34,731 nucleotides of DNA from Ammonifex sp. Its GTDB lineage: Bacteria > Bacillota > Desulfotomaculia > Desulfotomaculales > DYER01. The notes under the pieces were generated by a model. The model made no database searches and was not told the origin of the DNA. It saw nothing but the letters and a program-made list of their open reading frames with translations. The stretch is from positions 1-34,731 of the forward strand of contig DYER01000092.1 of the NCBI GenBank assembly GCA_020725605.1. Reading direction: 5' to 3'. Shown in pieces: positions 13,929 to 22,906 of this stretch (position 1 is the first letter of the stretch; every line of letters begins with the position of its first letter). Made by a program: the position numbers and the translations under genes.

Positions 13929-16532
13929 CTAAAAGCTTGTGACGCCGGCCGCGCCCGCCATAAGGGGCTGTCCCCGGCGGTCGTACACTTCGGCGCGGTG
14001 CAGGTCCCAAGCCGGCGGGTCGAGGTCCAGGCCGGCCCCCCTTCCCAGGGCCTCCAGGACCTCTTCGGGCCGCACCGCGCCCAACTCGCCGACGCCCAGG
14101 ACCATAAGAAGAGCGGGCGGGCCGCCGGCATGCCCCACGGACAGCTCGAAGATGCGGGGCCTCAGGTTCACCTCCCGGGGGCCTTTTTTCCCTGCGCGCA
14201 CCACCTTCACTTCCTCCGCCGCGAGCAGGTTGCGGACCGCCGCCTCCAGGGCTTCCGGCGGCCAGGCCACGCTCCCCGGTGGCGTGGCCCGGTAAAGGGC
14301 CCGGTCCGCCTGGCTCATCAGGGAAGGGCGGTTTCCTGGCACGACGCCGGCGGCGGTTACGGTGATACCTTCCGGCAGGTTGGCGTTTAGGGAGGCCGCG
14401 AGACTTCCCGGAGGCACCGGCTCCTCCAGCTCCAGGTCGCAGTACTCCGCCTCGCTCGTGACCCCCACGGCCAGGGGTGCGGCGAAGGCCAGCCGCGGGC
14501 GCGGGTTGAAGCCGTGGCTGTACGCCAGGGGCAGACCCGCCCGCCGTGCCGCCTGGGCCACCACCCGCGCGAAATCGAGGTGGCCGAGGTAGGCCGCCGG
14601 CCCGGTCTTGGTCAGGCGCAGCCGGTACCGCCGCCCGGGACCGGTTCTCGCGGGCGCGTGCCGGCCCTCCCCACCCGACGCCCGGGCCCCTTCGGCCAGT
14701 GCCACCCGCAACCCCAGCGCGGGACACAGGCCGCAGCCCGTACAGTCCTCAAACCTGCAGTCGGGCGTGGTCCGGCCGGCCAGGGCCCGAGCGTGTTCCC
14801 GTTCCAGGTAACGGCGGGAAACACCCGTGTCCAGATGATCCCAGGGCAGTACGTCCCCGTGGGCGTAGCGGCGGTGGGCGTAACGTTCCGGGCTCAGGCC
14901 GGCCTCCGCGAAGGCCCGGCGCCAGAGGTCGGGCCGGAAATGCTCCTGCCATCCGTCGAAGCGGCAACCGGCCCGCCAGGCGCTATAGATTACCCGCCCC
15001 AGACGCCGGTCGCCCCGGGCCAGTACCGCCTCTAGAAAACTCATCTCGGCGTCGTGCCAGTGGAACTCGATGCGGCGGTCCCGCAGCCGGCGCCGGAGGT
15101 AGTCCTGTTTCTCCCGCAGTACCTCCAGCGGCTCCTGGGGCTCCCACTGGAACGGGGTGTGGGGCTTGGGTACGAAGGAGGACACGCTCACGGTGACCCG
15201 CAGGCGTGCCGGAGGCACCCCGGCGCGCCGGCCCCGCTCCAGGACGGTCCGCGTGAGATCCACAATTCCGTCCAGATCCTCGGTGGTTTCGGTCGGCAAT
15301 CCGATCATGAAGTAGAGCTTCACGGCGGTCCACCCCGCGGCAAAGGCGGCGTCCACCGCCGCGATGAGGTCTTCCTCGGTCACGCCCTTGTTGATGGTGT
15401 CCCGCAGGCGCTGGGTTCCGGCCTCGGGCGCGAAGGTCAGGGTGGTGCGGCGGACGCCCTGCGCAGCCCGGGCCAGGTCCACGGAGAAGGAATCCACCCG
15501 TAGGGAGGGGAGTGAAACGTTGATCCGCGCCGGACCGTACCGGGCCCCCAGTTCGGACACCAGGGGCACGATGTGACTGTAGTCCGCGCTGCTCAAGGAG
15601 GTGAGGGAAATTTCCTCGTGCCCGGTCTGCCGCACCAGGGCCTCGGCCTGGGCCACGAGCCTGGCGAGGTTTTTTTCCCGCACCGGCCGGTAAGTAAAAC
15701 CGGCCTGGCAGAAGCGGCAGCCCCGGCCGCAACCGCGGAAAATCTCCAGCATGATGCGGTCGTGTACCGGCGTCAGATTCGGTACCAGCGGCTTTAAGGG
15801 GTAGGGGGCCGCGTCCAGGTCCGGAAGTACGCGCCGCACCACCCGCTCGGGCACGCCCGGCGCCAGCGGCCTGACCGCCACCACTCCGCCGTCGGGCCCG
15901 TACTCCACGCGGTACAGGCCCGGCACGTAAACGCCGGGCACGCGACGGGCCAGCTCCAGCAGGACCCGTGCTTTGCCCCACCCTTTCTGACGCCCCGTGA
16001 GGTAAAGGTCCAGGATCTCGTGGACGACCTCCTCGCCCTCACCCAGCACGAAACAGTCGATGAAGTCCGCGAGGGGCTCGGGGTTGAAGGCACAGGGCCC
16101 GCCCGCCACCACCAGGGGCGCGTCCTCGCCCCGCTCCCTCGCCAGGGGAGGTATCCCGCCCAGGGCCAGCATGTTTAGGACGTTGGTGTAGGTCAGTTCG
16201 TATTGCAGGGTAAAGGCCACGATGTCGAAGTCCTTCAGGGGCCGGCGCGACTCCAGGGTGTAGAGGTAGAAGCCCGCGGCACGTAACTCGCGCTCCATGT
16301 CCGGCCAGGGCGCGAAGCTGCGCTCCATAAGCGCGTCCCGACGCCTGTTAACAACGTGATACAGGATCTGGAGGCCTAGGTGAGACATGCCCACTTCGTA
16401 GACGTCCGGAAAGCAGAAGGCCATCCTGACGTCCGCGGTCTCCCAATCCTTGCGTATTACGTTCCATTCACCGTCCACGTAGCGCGCCGGCTTTTCCACC
16501 CGGCGGAGGATGCGCGCCATCGTATCGTTCAT
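13929..16532 (-). CDS. TIGR03960-type radical SAM protein fused to DUF2344 domain
   Basis: An 867-residue fusion. Residues 1-200 form a B12-binding-like N-terminal region (FPDVYEVGMSHLGLQILY, GGPCAFNPEPLADFID, LGEGEE). The radical SAM core has the cluster motif CGRGCRFC (Cys268, 272, 275) and EISLTSLSSADY, and it ends near residue 560. A DCRFEDCTGCGLC segment (Cys592, 597, 600, 603) could bind a second Fe-S cluster. From about 636 (RYRLRLTKTGPAAYLGHLDF) it is a DUF2344/TIGR03936 domain. In many Clostridia these are two adjacent genes before rng and rplU. The substrate is unknown; RNA or ribosome links have been suggested only by gene context. The ATG overlaps the spoIVFB stop. Confidence 0.93.
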   Translation of the reverse strand: MNDTMARILRRVEKPARYVDGEWNVIRKDWETADVRMAFCFPDVYEVGMSHLGLQILYHVVNRRRDALMERSFAPWPDMERELRAAGFYLYTLESRRPLKDFDIVAFTLQYELTYTNVLNMLALGGIPPLARERGEDAPLVVAGGPCAFNPEPLADFIDCFVLGEGEEVVHEILDLYLTGRQKGWGKARVLLELARRVPGVYVPGLYRVEYGPDGGVVAVRPLAPGVPERVVRRVLPDLDAAPYPLKPLVPNLTPVHDRIMLEIFRGCGRGCRFCQAGFTYRPVREKNLARLVAQAEALVRQTGHEEISLTSLSSADYSHIVPLVSELGARYGPARINVSLPSLRVDSFSVDLARAAQGVRRTTLTFAPEAGTQRLRDTINKGVTEEDLIAAVDAAFAAGWTAVKLYFMIGLPTETTEDLDGIVDLTRTVLERGRRAGVPPARLRVTVSVSSFVPKPHTPFQWEPQEPLEVLREKQDYLRRRLRDRRIEFHWHDAEMSFLEAVLARGDRRLGRVIYSAWRAGCRFDGWQEHFRPDLWRRAFAEAGLSPERYAHRRYAHGDVLPWDHLDTGVSRRYLEREHARALAGRTTPDCRFEDCTGCGLCPALGLRVALAEGARASGGEGRHAPARTGPGRRYRLRLTKTGPAAYLGHLDFARVVAQAARRAGLPLAYSHGFNPRPRLAFAAPLAVGVTSEAEYCDLELEEPVPPGSLAASLNANLPEGITVTAAGVVPGNRPSLMSQADRALYRATPPGSVAWPPEALEAAVRNLLAAEEVKVVRAGKKGPREVNLRPRIFELSVGHAGGPPALLMVLGVGELGAVRPEEVLEALGRGAGLDLDPPAWDLHRAEVYDRRGQPLMAGAAGVTSF

Positions 16533-17407
16533 GACAGGAGTTCTCCCACCCTTGTATGACCACCCCGGCGAAACAGGGCCTCCACCACCCGGCCCTCACT
16601 GACGATGCCCCGGAGTTCCAGGTCCGGCGAGAGCACCCAGACCAGGCAGAAGGTACCCGGCCTGAGGTATGCCGCCAGCTGGCCCAAGGGTACGTTTTCC
16701 AGGGCCGCCAGTGGGGTGGCCTTGAGGACCTTCCCCGCCAGCACCTCCCTGGTCTTGGCGGCCAGGTAGCGGACCTGCAGGTAAGGGGCCAGGCTCCTTT
16801 CCCTGGTGGCGGCGTAGGCCAGAAACAGGCCGGTGATCATTATGTCCAGCCCGTTTTGCCCGCAAACGAAACCCACCGCTCCCCCCGCGACGATCAGAAC
16901 GGCACACCCCTGCCCGCTCCGGGCCAGCCAGACACTGGCCCGCAGGTAGCCCCAGCGCGTCGCCAGCCAGGCGCGCACCACGCGACCCCCGTCCAGCGGC
17001 AGGGCCGGAAGAAGGTTGAAGGCAAGCAGCAGCAAATTGGTCTGCAGAAAGAAGGAGTGGAGCTGGCCCTCCCACAACCCGTGGGCGTATAACCCCAGTC
17101 CCAGGCCGAAGAGTACGAGATTGGCCGCGGGTCCCGCCAGCGCGACACGGATTTCCCGGCCGGGCTCCAGGAACACCTCGGTGCCCATCCGGGCCACGCC
17201 GCCAAAGGGCAGGAGCTCGACCTCAAAGGCGGGGTGGCCCAGGGCCCGTGCCGCCGCCACGTGGGCCAGTTCGTGACACAGCACCAGGCCGAAGGCCACC
17301 AGTCCCCGGTCGAGCATGCCCGCAATAAAATAGAGCCCCAACAGGGCCAGAAACCAGGGATTCAGGTGTACGGGCACTCCCCAGATGCGGCCGAGGCGCA
17401 AAGCCAC
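16529..17407 (-). CDS. spoIVFB: SpoIVFB-type site-2 (M50) intramembrane metalloprotease
   Basis: A 292-residue polytopic membrane protease. The zinc motif HELAH is at 45-49 and the third ligand lies in NLLPALPLDGGRVVRAWL (Asp139). About six hydrophobic segments are visible, then a C-terminal CBS-like tail from about 240 (ATPLAALENVPLGQLAAYL). In Bacillus, SpoIVFB cleaves pro-sigma-K in the mother cell during sporulation. The adjacent upstream gene is spoIVFA-like, the known regulator, which supports this over a general M50 protease. Confidence 0.92.
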   Translation of the reverse strand: MALRLGRIWGVPVHLNPWFLALLGLYFIAGMLDRGLVAFGLVLCHELAHVAAARALGHPAFEVELLPFGGVARMGTEVFLEPGREIRVALAGPAANLVLFGLGLGLYAHGLWEGQLHSFFLQTNLLLLAFNLLPALPLDGGRVVRAWLATRWGYLRASVWLARSGQGCAVLIVAGGAVGFVCGQNGLDIMITGLFLAYAATRERSLAPYLQVRYLAAKTREVLAGKVLKATPLAALENVPLGQLAAYLRPGTFCLVWVLSPDLELRGIVSEGRVVEALFRRGGHTRVGELLS

Positions 17408-17409
17408 CC

Positions 17410-18138
17410 CTACCTTTCGAGGCGCAGGAAGGCGAGGGGGTCGACGAGTTTCCCCTTCTTCCGGAACTCGAAATGCAGGCCCCCGCCCGCGACGTCTCCC
17501 ACGGCCCCCACCCTGGCCAGGGTCTGCCCGGCGGTTACCTCCTGCCCGGGCAGCACCGTGATCTCCTGGAGTTGGGCGTAGAGACTATAGGTCCCCTCCC
17601 CGTGGTCCAGCAACAGGTAGGGCCCCAGGGCCCGGTCGTTGCCCACCCTGGCCACCCTTCCGGGTAGTACCGCCCGCACCGGGTTTCCCGCGGGCGCCCC
17701 AATGTCGACTCCCGGGTGAAACCGTTCCATGTCGTCCAGCGCGTCCCTGGTCCACCCGAAGGGCCGTACGACCTTCCCCGAGGTCGGAACGGCCAGGCCC
17801 TCCTCGTGCCCGGGCGCCAGTGCGGGGGTGGCCCGCCCCACAATGCTCCCCAGGAACGGTAGGTCCACGTTGGCCGCGGTGAGGCCGAGGGCTACGACCC
17901 GTTCCACCAGTGGCTGGTAATCCCACTCCGTGGTGAGGATGTACCGTAACCCTTCGCGCACCTTTATGCCCGGAGGCGCATCCCAGGCCCGCAGGCCAAG
18001 GATTACGACCAGCAGCGCGGCCACTACCGCCGCGCGGTAAAGGGTGCGGCGCCGGAATTCCTGCCAGAAGGGATTCCGGCGGGGCGGAGGACAGTAGAAA
18101 GGGCCCAGATCGGTCCATTTCCTGTCTTCCCCGGACAT
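17410..18138 (-). CDS. spoIVFA: SpoIVFA-like membrane protein with M23 (LytM-type) domain
   Basis: A 242-residue protein: a cytosolic N terminus, one membrane segment at about 36-49 (AAVVAALLVVILGL), then an extracytoplasmic M23 fold. The zinc ligands of M23 are present (His141 and Asp145 in FHPGVDIGAP, His222 in GLHFEFR). The catalytic positions are changed: YAQL instead of YAHL (Gln189) and GLH instead of HxH (Gly220). It is therefore probably not an active peptidase, in line with SpoIVFA's role as a regulator holding SpoIVFB inactive. The ATG at 18138 was chosen for the GGGAGGG seven bases upstream; earlier in-frame codons precede that site. It overlaps nothing and sits two bases from spoIVFB. 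Confidence 0.88.
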   Translation of the reverse strand: MSGEDRKWTDLGPFYCPPPRRNPFWQEFRRRTLYRAAVVAALLVVILGLRAWDAPPGIKVREGLRYILTTEWDYQPLVERVVALGLTAANVDLPFLGSIVGRATPALAPGHEEGLAVPTSGKVVRPFGWTRDALDDMERFHPGVDIGAPAGNPVRAVLPGRVARVGNDRALGPYLLLDHGEGTYSLYAQLQEITVLPGQEVTAGQTLARVGAVGDVAGGGLHFEFRKKGKLVDPLAFLRLER

Positions 18139-18202
18139 ACGCAAACCCTCCCGCAACCACAGCTTGTCAGTATAGACTATGGTTGGGGAAGGGTCCCTAG
18201 AC

Positions 18203-19336
18203 CTAGAAAATAATCCGTTGCTGACGCCGGTAGACGTTTAACAGAAGCCCCAGAGCGGCCATGTTGGTCAGCATGGCGCTACCGCCGTAGCTGAACAGGG
18301 GCAGGGGAACCCCGGTGACCGGCATAATGCCCACGGTCATGCCAATGTTAACTAAAATATGAAAAGCCAGCATGGAAACGACCCCGGTGGCGATCAGCAC
18401 ACCCATAGTGTCGCGGGCCTGGGCCGCAATGCGTATGCCCCGGTAAAGGAGTATGAAGTAAAGGGTCAGCAGGACCAGGGCCCCCGCGAAACCGAGTTCC
18501 TCCCCCACCACCGAGAAAATGAAGTCCGTGTGCTGTTCCGGCAGAAAATTCAACTGGTTCTGGCTACCGTTGTAGAGTCCCCGTCCCCACGGCCCCCCGG
18601 AACCGATGGCGATCTGGGACTGGATTACGTGATAGCCCGCCCCCTGCCAGTCCTGCCACGGATCAAGGAAGATCAGCAGGCGCACCACCTGATATTCCTT
18701 GAGGGGAATCCAGGTGCCGTAGCGGACGTGGGCCCACAGCGCGCCCCCGATGACAACCAGACCGGTCAGTACCAGGCCGGCCAGGTGCGACGGCCGGGCC
18801 CCGGCCATGTAGAGCATGCCCAGCAGGATGGCCGTCAGAACCAGGGCCGTTCCGAGGTCCGGTTGTTTGAGAATGAGGAGCATCGGAGCGGCGGTGAAGG
18901 CCATAGGCAGCAGCAGGTCTCGTAGCCGCAGCAACTGCCCCTCCCGTTTGGCCAGCAGGCTGGCCAGGGTCACGATCATGATTACCTTGGAGAACTCGGA
19001 GGGTTGCAGCATAAAGGGCCCCAACGCGAACCACCGCTGGGCACCCAGCCTGGTGCTGCCCACCAGCAACACGCCCGCCAGCATGATGAGGTTGGCGACG
19101 TAGAGCCATACGGCATACCGGGACAAATCGCGGTAATCAAAGGACTGTACGGCCCACAGGACCACCAGCCCCAGAACGACCCAGAGTACCTGTTTTTTTA
19201 CGAAGCCGAAGGGGTCCTCACCCTGGGCCGCCGTGGCATGGGTGGCGCTGCTGATGGCCACCAGGCCGAAGAGTACGATTGATAGGGCCGTCACAAGCAA
19301 TGTGAGGTCGAGATTCTTCAGATATTTGCGCCCCAT
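18203..19336 (-). CDS. rodA: RodA, SEDS peptidoglycan glycosyltransferase
   Basis: A 377-residue SEDS membrane protein that polymerises glycan strands in the elongation complex with PBP2, MreB, MreC and MreD. Family blocks are LGAQRWFALGPFMLQPSEFSKV (quoted in part), LKQPDLGTALVL, QSQIAIGSGGPWGRGLYNGSQ, FLPEQHTDFIFSVVGEELGF and PVTGVPLPLFSYGGSAML. About ten hydrophobic segments are present. It follows minE and precedes spoIVFA, and its partner mrdA lies in the same operon. It is RodA rather than FtsW from this context. Confidence 0.96.
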   Translation of the reverse strand: MGRKYLKNLDLTLLVTALSIVLFGLVAISSATHATAAQGEDPFGFVKKQVLWVVLGLVVLWAVQSFDYRDLSRYAVWLYVANLIMLAGVLLVGSTRLGAQRWFALGPFMLQPSEFSKVIMIVTLASLLAKREGQLLRLRDLLLPMAFTAAPMLLILKQPDLGTALVLTAILLGMLYMAGARPSHLAGLVLTGLVVIGGALWAHVRYGTWIPLKEYQVVRLLIFLDPWQDWQGAGYHVIQSQIAIGSGGPWGRGLYNGSQNQLNFLPEQHTDFIFSVVGEELGFAGALVLLTLYFILLYRGIRIAAQARDTMGVLIATGVVSMLAFHILVNIGMTVGIMPVTGVPLPLFSYGGSAMLTNMAALGLLLNVYRRQQRIIF

Positions 19337-19347
19337 CGTTTTCCCCT

Positions 19348-19626
19348 TCAGGCCGGATTCTGGGCCACCCTTTTCATGCGTTTCACGGGAATGCTGGCCA
19401 CGAGGGCCACGGTCTCGTTGGTCTGATCGAGGTGGATGTCCAGGTTTTCGGTATCGATTTCCATGTACCGGGAGATAACCTTGATAAGGTCGTTCTTCAG
19501 CATCTGCAACAGCTGGGGAGAAACACTGGCCCGGTCGTGCACCAAAACCAGGCGCAGCCGCTCCTTGGCAATCTCCTTACTGCCGGTGGCCTCGCGCCCG
19601 AATAGACGTGCCAGAAACTCAAGCAC
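19348..19626 (-). CDS. minE: Cell division topological factor MinE
   Basis: Ninety-two residues with the MinE pattern: MLEFLARLFGRE membrane-targeting N terminus, KERLRLVLVHDRASVSPQLLQMLKNDLIKVISRY (quoted for recognition of the MinD-stimulating helix, in part) and a C-terminal dimerisation domain. MinE stimulates MinD ATPase and drives Min oscillation, so this organism uses the MinCDE type of site selection rather than only DivIVA/MinJ. Confidence 0.95.
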   Translation of the reverse strand: MLEFLARLFGREATGSKEIAKERLRLVLVHDRASVSPQLLQMLKNDLIKVISRYMEIDTENLDIHLDQTNETVALVASIPVKRMKRVAQNPA

Positions 19627-19638
19627 CGCGATACCCCC

Positions 19639-20436
19639 TTACTTAAAGCCCATCAACCGCCGCAGTTTCTCCACCCACCCGCCTTCGCGGTCCAGGTTCA
19701 TGAGCGGTACGGCCTCGCCCTTCATGCGCCGGGCGATGTTGCGAAAGGCCTCCCCCGAACGGGAACGCGGGTCCTGCACCACGGTTTCGCCCCGATTGGT
19801 GGCGACCACCACCTGCTCGTCCTCCGGAATGACCCCCAACAGCTCGATGGCCAGAATGTCGATGACGTCCTCTATGGACATCATGTCGCCGTACCGCACC
19901 ATCCTGGGGCGGATGCGGTTGAGGATCAGTTTGGGGTCGCGTATGTCGAATTCTCCCGCCAAAAGGCCGATGACGCGGTCCGCGTCGCGTACCGCGGAAA
20001 CCTCCGGCGTGGTGATGACGATGGCCTTATGGGCGCCGGCCACGGCGTTGCGAAAGCCCTGCTCGATACCGGCGGGACAATCAACGATCACCCATTCGAA
20101 TTCTTCCCCCAGTTCCTGGCAAAGCTCGCGCATCTGCTCGGGGCTGACCGCGGTCTTGTCTTCGGTCTGTGCGGCCGGCAGCAGGAAAAGGTTATCGTAC
20201 CGCTTGTCCTTGATCAGGGCCTGGCGCAGGCGGCAGCGCCCGCGGACCACGTCCACCAGGTGGTAGACGATCCTGTTTTCCAGCCCCAGCACCACGTCCA
20301 GGTTGCGGAGCCCGATGTCGGCGTCGACCAGCACCACCTTGTGGCCGAACCCGGCCAGGGCCGTGCCGATGTTGGCCGTGGCCGTGGTCTTCCCCACTCC
20401 TCCCTTACCGGAGGTAATGACTACGACCTCACCCAT
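19639..20436 (-). CDS. minD: Septum site-determining ATPase MinD
   Basis: A 265-residue ParA/MRP-type ATPase. The deviant Walker A SGKGGVGKTT is near residues 9-18, VLVDADIGLRNLDVVLGLENR follows (in part), and VIVDCPAGIE is the Walker B region. The C terminus ends in an amphipathic helix (GGWVEKLRRLMGFK), the membrane-targeting element. It binds MinC and places it at the poles; it lies between minC and minE. Confidence 0.97.
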   Translation of the reverse strand: MGEVVVITSGKGGVGKTTATANIGTALAGFGHKVVLVDADIGLRNLDVVLGLENRIVYHLVDVVRGRCRLRQALIKDKRYDNLFLLPAAQTEDKTAVSPEQMRELCQELGEEFEWVIVDCPAGIEQGFRNAVAGAHKAIVITTPEVSAVRDADRVIGLLAGEFDIRDPKLILNRIRPRMVRYGDMMSIEDVIDILAIELLGVIPEDEQVVVATNRGETVVQDPRSRSGEAFRNIARRMKGEAVPLMNLDREGGWVEKLRRLMGFK

Positions 20437-20449
20437 AACTTTCTCCCTC

Positions 20450-20851
20450 CTACCTCCCGGGTAGCCAGCCCGGGAAGGCCTCGATGGTTACCACACCGTC
20501 CCTGATTCTGGCCACTTCGGGCTGGTCCGGCGCCGCCGTTTCATCGTCCGGGGGGCGGGTGATGTGGCCCGCAATCCGCAACTGGGTCGGCCGGAGCCTG
20601 AAGGCCAGCACCACGGCTTCCTCGTTCCCGTTGGCCCCGGCGTGCACCACCCCGCGCAGGACCCCCATGACGATCACGTTTCCGGCCGCCACCACTTCGG
20701 CCCCCGGATTGACGTCGCCCAGGATCACCACGTTGCCGTTGTAGCAAAGGCGCTGACCGGAACGAAGGGTACGCCGTACCAGGATGGTGTGGTCGTCCAC
20801 CAGGTGCGCCAGCCCGTGGGACAATTCCAGTTCCGTAGCCTCGGCTTTCAA
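20450..20851 (-). CDS. minC: MinC, C-terminal domain only
   Basis: A 133-residue protein matching the beta-helical C-terminal MinC domain: RRTLRSGQRLCYNGNVVILGDVNPGAEVVAAGNVIVMG (quoted in part), GVVHAGANGNEEA and LRPTQLRIAGHITRPPD. Full MinC proteins are about 210-230 residues; the N-terminal FtsZ-inhibiting domain is missing. The start is TTG at 20851 behind GGAGGGAG. The 88 bases upstream, up to the mrdA stop, have no room for the missing domain. The remaining domain still binds MinD and the FtsZ tail in other species. Confidence 0.9.
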   Translation of the reverse strand: MKAEATELELSHGLAHLVDDHTILVRRTLRSGQRLCYNGNVVILGDVNPGAEVVAAGNVIVMGVLRGVVHAGANGNEEAVVLAFRLRPTQLRIAGHITRPPDDETAAPDQPEVARIRDGVVTIEAFPGWLPGR

Positions 20852-20939
20852 GGTTCTCCCTCCGTTTGCCGCGACTCGGGTCTAAGAGATTTCTACGCGG
20901 GACCGGAGAAAACCTGCTGCAAATGCTGTCACTTCTTGC

Positions 20940-22895
20940 CTATTCCAGGCCAAAGTAAGCCTTCAAAACCTCCCGCGCCACCGGGGCCGCCACCGCACTG
21001 CCGTGTCCGGCGTGCTCCACCACCACCGCCACCGCCACCTGTGGATCGTCGGCCGGGGCGAAGGCCACGAAGAGGGAGTGGTCCTCCTTCCCGTGCACCT
21101 CGGCGGTGCCGGTCTTGCCCGCCACCGGAACCGGGAAACCCCAAAAGATGCCGGCCGCCGTACCCTCCCCCTGTGTTACCAGGGCCATTCCCTCGCGAAT
21201 GACGGCGAGGGTCTCGGGCCTGACGTTGACCCGGGCCAGCAGTTGCGGGGTGAACTCCTTTACCACCTGCCCGTCCGGCCCCACGATGCGCTGGACGAGA
21301 TAGGGTTTCCAGAGATAACCACCGTTGGCAATAGCCGCCACATAATTGGCCAGTTGCAGCGGGGTGTACAGATTGTAACCCTGACCGATGGCGGTGTTGA
21401 GGGTATCGTAGGTCTGCCACTGCAGGTCCCAGCTGTGGCTGTTGTACCGCGCCAGCACCCGATCTATTTCCTTTTGTTTTTCCGTTTCCAGTTGCCGGCG
21501 CGTCTCTGGGTCCCGCGTCTGGCCCAGCAGGGAGGCGTACCTGGCCTCGATCTCCTCCAGTTTGGGCTTGTACTGCCGGTCCAGGCTTTTCTTGACCAGG
21601 GCGTACTTGTATTCCGGCGTGGGCACCACTCCGCCGGTTTCGCCCGGAAGTTCGATGCCCGTGGCCCGGTCCAGCCCGAATTCCCGCGCCACCCGGGCTA
21701 TTTCCTCAATGCCTACCGCCAGACCCAGCCGCCAGAAGTACACGTCGCAGGAAACCTGAATGGCCCGGCGGAGGTCCACCCGGCCGTGGCCCCCCGGCTT
21801 CCAGTCGCGGAAGGTCTGGTTGCCCAGCGGGAAATACCCGGGATCGGGTACGGCAGCCTCCGGGTCGATCTTTTGCGCCTCCAGCCCCGCGGCCGCCACC
21901 ACCATTTTAAAGGTCGACCCGGGCGGATAGCCCGCGGCAATGGCCCTGTTGAGCATCAGGCGGTCGGAATTGCTGAACAGCTCCCGGGCCTGGCTCTCCG
22001 AAAGGTAGCTGGTGAAGACGGTCGGATCGTAGGTGGGATAGCTGGCCATGGCGACAATACCCCCCGTGCGCACGTCTTCCACCACCACCGCGCCGCCCCG
22101 CGCGTCCCGGTGCCCGGCCCGGCGGGCCGCGTTCACGGCTTCGGCCAGGGCGCGCTCGGCGGCCTCCTGAACCCGGGCGTCGAGGGTGAGTACCAGGTTG
22201 TTGCCGGGCTGGGGTGGACGCCGGCCCAGATCCCGTACCGGACGCGCCAGGGCGTCCACCTCCACCTCGCGCGCTCCGTCCTTGCCACGGAGGTACTCCT
22301 CAAAGGTCTTTTCCAGGCCGTCCTTGCCGAAAAGGTCCCCCGGTCGGTAGCCTTTCTCCCGGTTGGCCGCCAGTTCCGGCCCGCTGATTTCCCTCACGTA
22401 CCCGAGCACGTGTGCCGCTAACGCACCGTAGGGGTATTCCCGTACCGGTTCGGCGTCGATGACCACCCCCGGCAGTTCTTCCCTGCGCTCTTCGATCTGC
22501 GTGACCACCTCCATGGGTACGCCGCGGGCGATCTTGACGGGTTCGAAAAGCCTTAGGGCACGCTCCGTAATCTTGGCCTCTATCTCGGCCGCACTCTGGC
22601 CCAGGATGGCGGCCAGCCCTTCCACGACGGCATGCAGGTCCCTCTGCCCCAGGTACACCAGGGAGACCGTGTACACCGGACGGTTGCCGACGAGCTTCTG
22701 CCCCTGGCGGTCGAATATTTCGCCCCGCGGCGCCACAATGGGAATGAGGCGCACGCGGTTTTCCCGTGCCAGAGTCTGGAAGCGTTCGGTCTCCAGGAGC
22801 TGGAGTTGCGCCAGCCGGCCGGCCAGCACCGCGAAAACCAGCCCGACCAGTACCAACAGCACGCGGCTGCGCTGTTCGACGGCCTTACGTACCAT
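20940..22895 (-). CDS. mrdA: Penicillin-binding protein 2 (elongation transpeptidase)
   Basis: A 651-residue class B PBP. There is one N-terminal membrane segment (11-31), then the dimerisation domain with APRGEIFDRQGQ (55-66). The transpeptidase domain has STFK (327-330, nucleophile Ser327), SCD (382-384, the usual PBP2 variant of SxN) and KTGTAE (594-599). A highly charged stretch of about 55 residues (435-490, KKSLDRQYKPKLEEIEARY...EKQKEIDRVLARY) is inserted before TAIGQGYNLYTPLQ. It crosslinks peptidoglycan with RodA; mreD is directly upstream. Confidence 0.96.
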   Translation of the reverse strand: MVRKAVEQRSRVLLVLVGLVFAVLAGRLAQLQLLETERFQTLARENRVRLIPIVAPRGEIFDRQGQKLVGNRPVYTVSLVYLGQRDLHAVVEGLAAILGQSAAEIEAKITERALRLFEPVKIARGVPMEVVTQIEERREELPGVVIDAEPVREYPYGALAAHVLGYVREISGPELAANREKGYRPGDLFGKDGLEKTFEEYLRGKDGAREVEVDALARPVRDLGRRPPQPGNNLVLTLDARVQEAAERALAEAVNAARRAGHRDARGGAVVVEDVRTGGIVAMASYPTYDPTVFTSYLSESQARELFSNSDRLMLNRAIAAGYPPGSTFKMVVAAAGLEAQKIDPEAAVPDPGYFPLGNQTFRDWKPGGHGRVDLRRAIQVSCDVYFWRLGLAVGIEEIARVAREFGLDRATGIELPGETGGVVPTPEYKYALVKKSLDRQYKPKLEEIEARYASLLGQTRDPETRRQLETEKQKEIDRVLARYNSHSWDLQWQTYDTLNTAIGQGYNLYTPLQLANYVAAIANGGYLWKPYLVQRIVGPDGQVVKEFTPQLLARVNVRPETLAVIREGMALVTQGEGTAAGIFWGFPVPVAGKTGTAEVHGKEDHSLFVAFAPADDPQVAVAVVVEHAGHGSAVAAPVAREVLKAYFGLE

Positions 22896-22906
22896 AAACT
22901 CCCCTT

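Noticed and set aside
21003-22421. Plus-strand open frame (472 codons) opposite mrdA
   Set aside because: Shadow of the PBP2 gene, with no start signals and no domain pattern.
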